Origin: Nosema muscidifuracis
Lineage: Eukaryota; Microsporidia; Nosematidae
Reading direction: 5' to 3'
Assembly: GCA_028335825.1 (NCBI GenBank)
Contig: JAIOKI010000024.1
Span: 286,965-350,964 of the forward strand
Length of the DNA stretch: 64,000 nucleotides
The notes under the pieces are model-generated. The model worked only from the letters and a program-made list of their open reading frames with translations. It was not told the DNA's origin and ran no database searches. The position numbers and the translations under genes were made by a program. Shown in pieces: positions 63,768 to 64,000 of the stretch (position 1 is the first letter of the stretch; each line of letters starts with the position of its first letter).

Positions 63768-64000
63768 ACTTAACATAATTGGAATTTAATAATATAAAAT
63801 TTATTTTACTCAATGTATTTGCAACAATCATTTCTTCTAGTTTTCTATATTCCACTTTAAAGTCAAATTCTTGTATTTTTTATTCACCTTTAATAAGTTT
63901 ATTATTTAAGTATGGCTTTTTTCTTATTTCAACTATCATTTATGATGTGTTTGTATTCTATCATTACCTTTTCTTAATTCATATACCTTTTTATGAAACT
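63768..64000 (-). mobile_element. Fossil Ty3/gypsy fragment, inverted copy of the 9.75-9.99 kb sequence
   Basis: Read on the minus strand, this matches 9,751-9,990 almost base for base, from AGTTTCATAAAAAGGTATAT at the window edge to ATTATGTTAAG at 63,768. It carries the same RNase H end region of a Ty3/gypsy element. It continues beyond the window, so its full extent is unknown. It is broken and incomplete as seen here. Confidence 0.75.

Overview
The window looks like a piece of a microsporidian nuclear genome, probably from the Nosema/Vairimorpha side. The evidence is a very AT-rich sequence, short intronless genes and reduced versions of core eukaryotic proteins. About twenty start codons also sit directly behind a CCC triplet, a start-site signal known from microsporidia. 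The species cannot be told from the sequence alone.

Layout. Bases 1 to about 26,000 are gene-poor. They hold a thioredoxin-like gene cut by the left edge, an alpha/beta hydrolase, ribosomal protein eS12, and several lineage-specific genes, mostly with N-terminal signal-peptide-like segments. These are a leucine-rich-repeat protein, a RING-like protein, a Cys-containing membrane protein and three related small secreted proteins at 18.2, 20.5 and 25.1 kb. Between them lie 1-2.6 kb AT-rich spacers and decayed Ty3/gypsy fragments. Bases 26,200 to 62,300 are denser and mainly carry conserved genes: an E2 enzyme, a sugar transporter, a Cys-repeat protein, a Nup2-like RanBP1-domain protein, a SOSS-B-like OB protein, tRNA-Asn, trehalose-phosphate phosphatase and synthase, an Rtt109-like acetyltransferase, a Thp1/PCID2-like PCI protein, eIF3g, a p24 cargo receptor, a CCCH protein, Hel2/ZNF598, a telobox Myb protein, phosphoacetylglucosamine mutase, an Slm-like PH protein, a polo kinase, a CTD-interacting-domain protein and RNA polymerase I/III subunit AC40. 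The right end returns to gene-poor sequence and finishes in a second, inverted copy of the gypsy fragment seen at 9.8 kb.

How the genes connect. Both enzymes of trehalose synthesis lie within 9 kb of each other, with a putative sugar importer nearby; trehalose is a major microsporidian sugar. AGM1 feeds UDP-GlcNAc and so the chitin of the spore wall. Transcription, RNA export and translation quality control are represented by AC40, the CID protein, Thp1, eIF3g, eS12 and Hel2. The left-hand secreted families are the best candidates for undescribed host-interaction proteins.

Caution. Several genes, including essential AC40, carry single-base frame shifts, mostly at short homopolymers. Residual assembly error is the likeliest cause for at least some of them. 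All functional calls are from reading the sequence; no database search was run.
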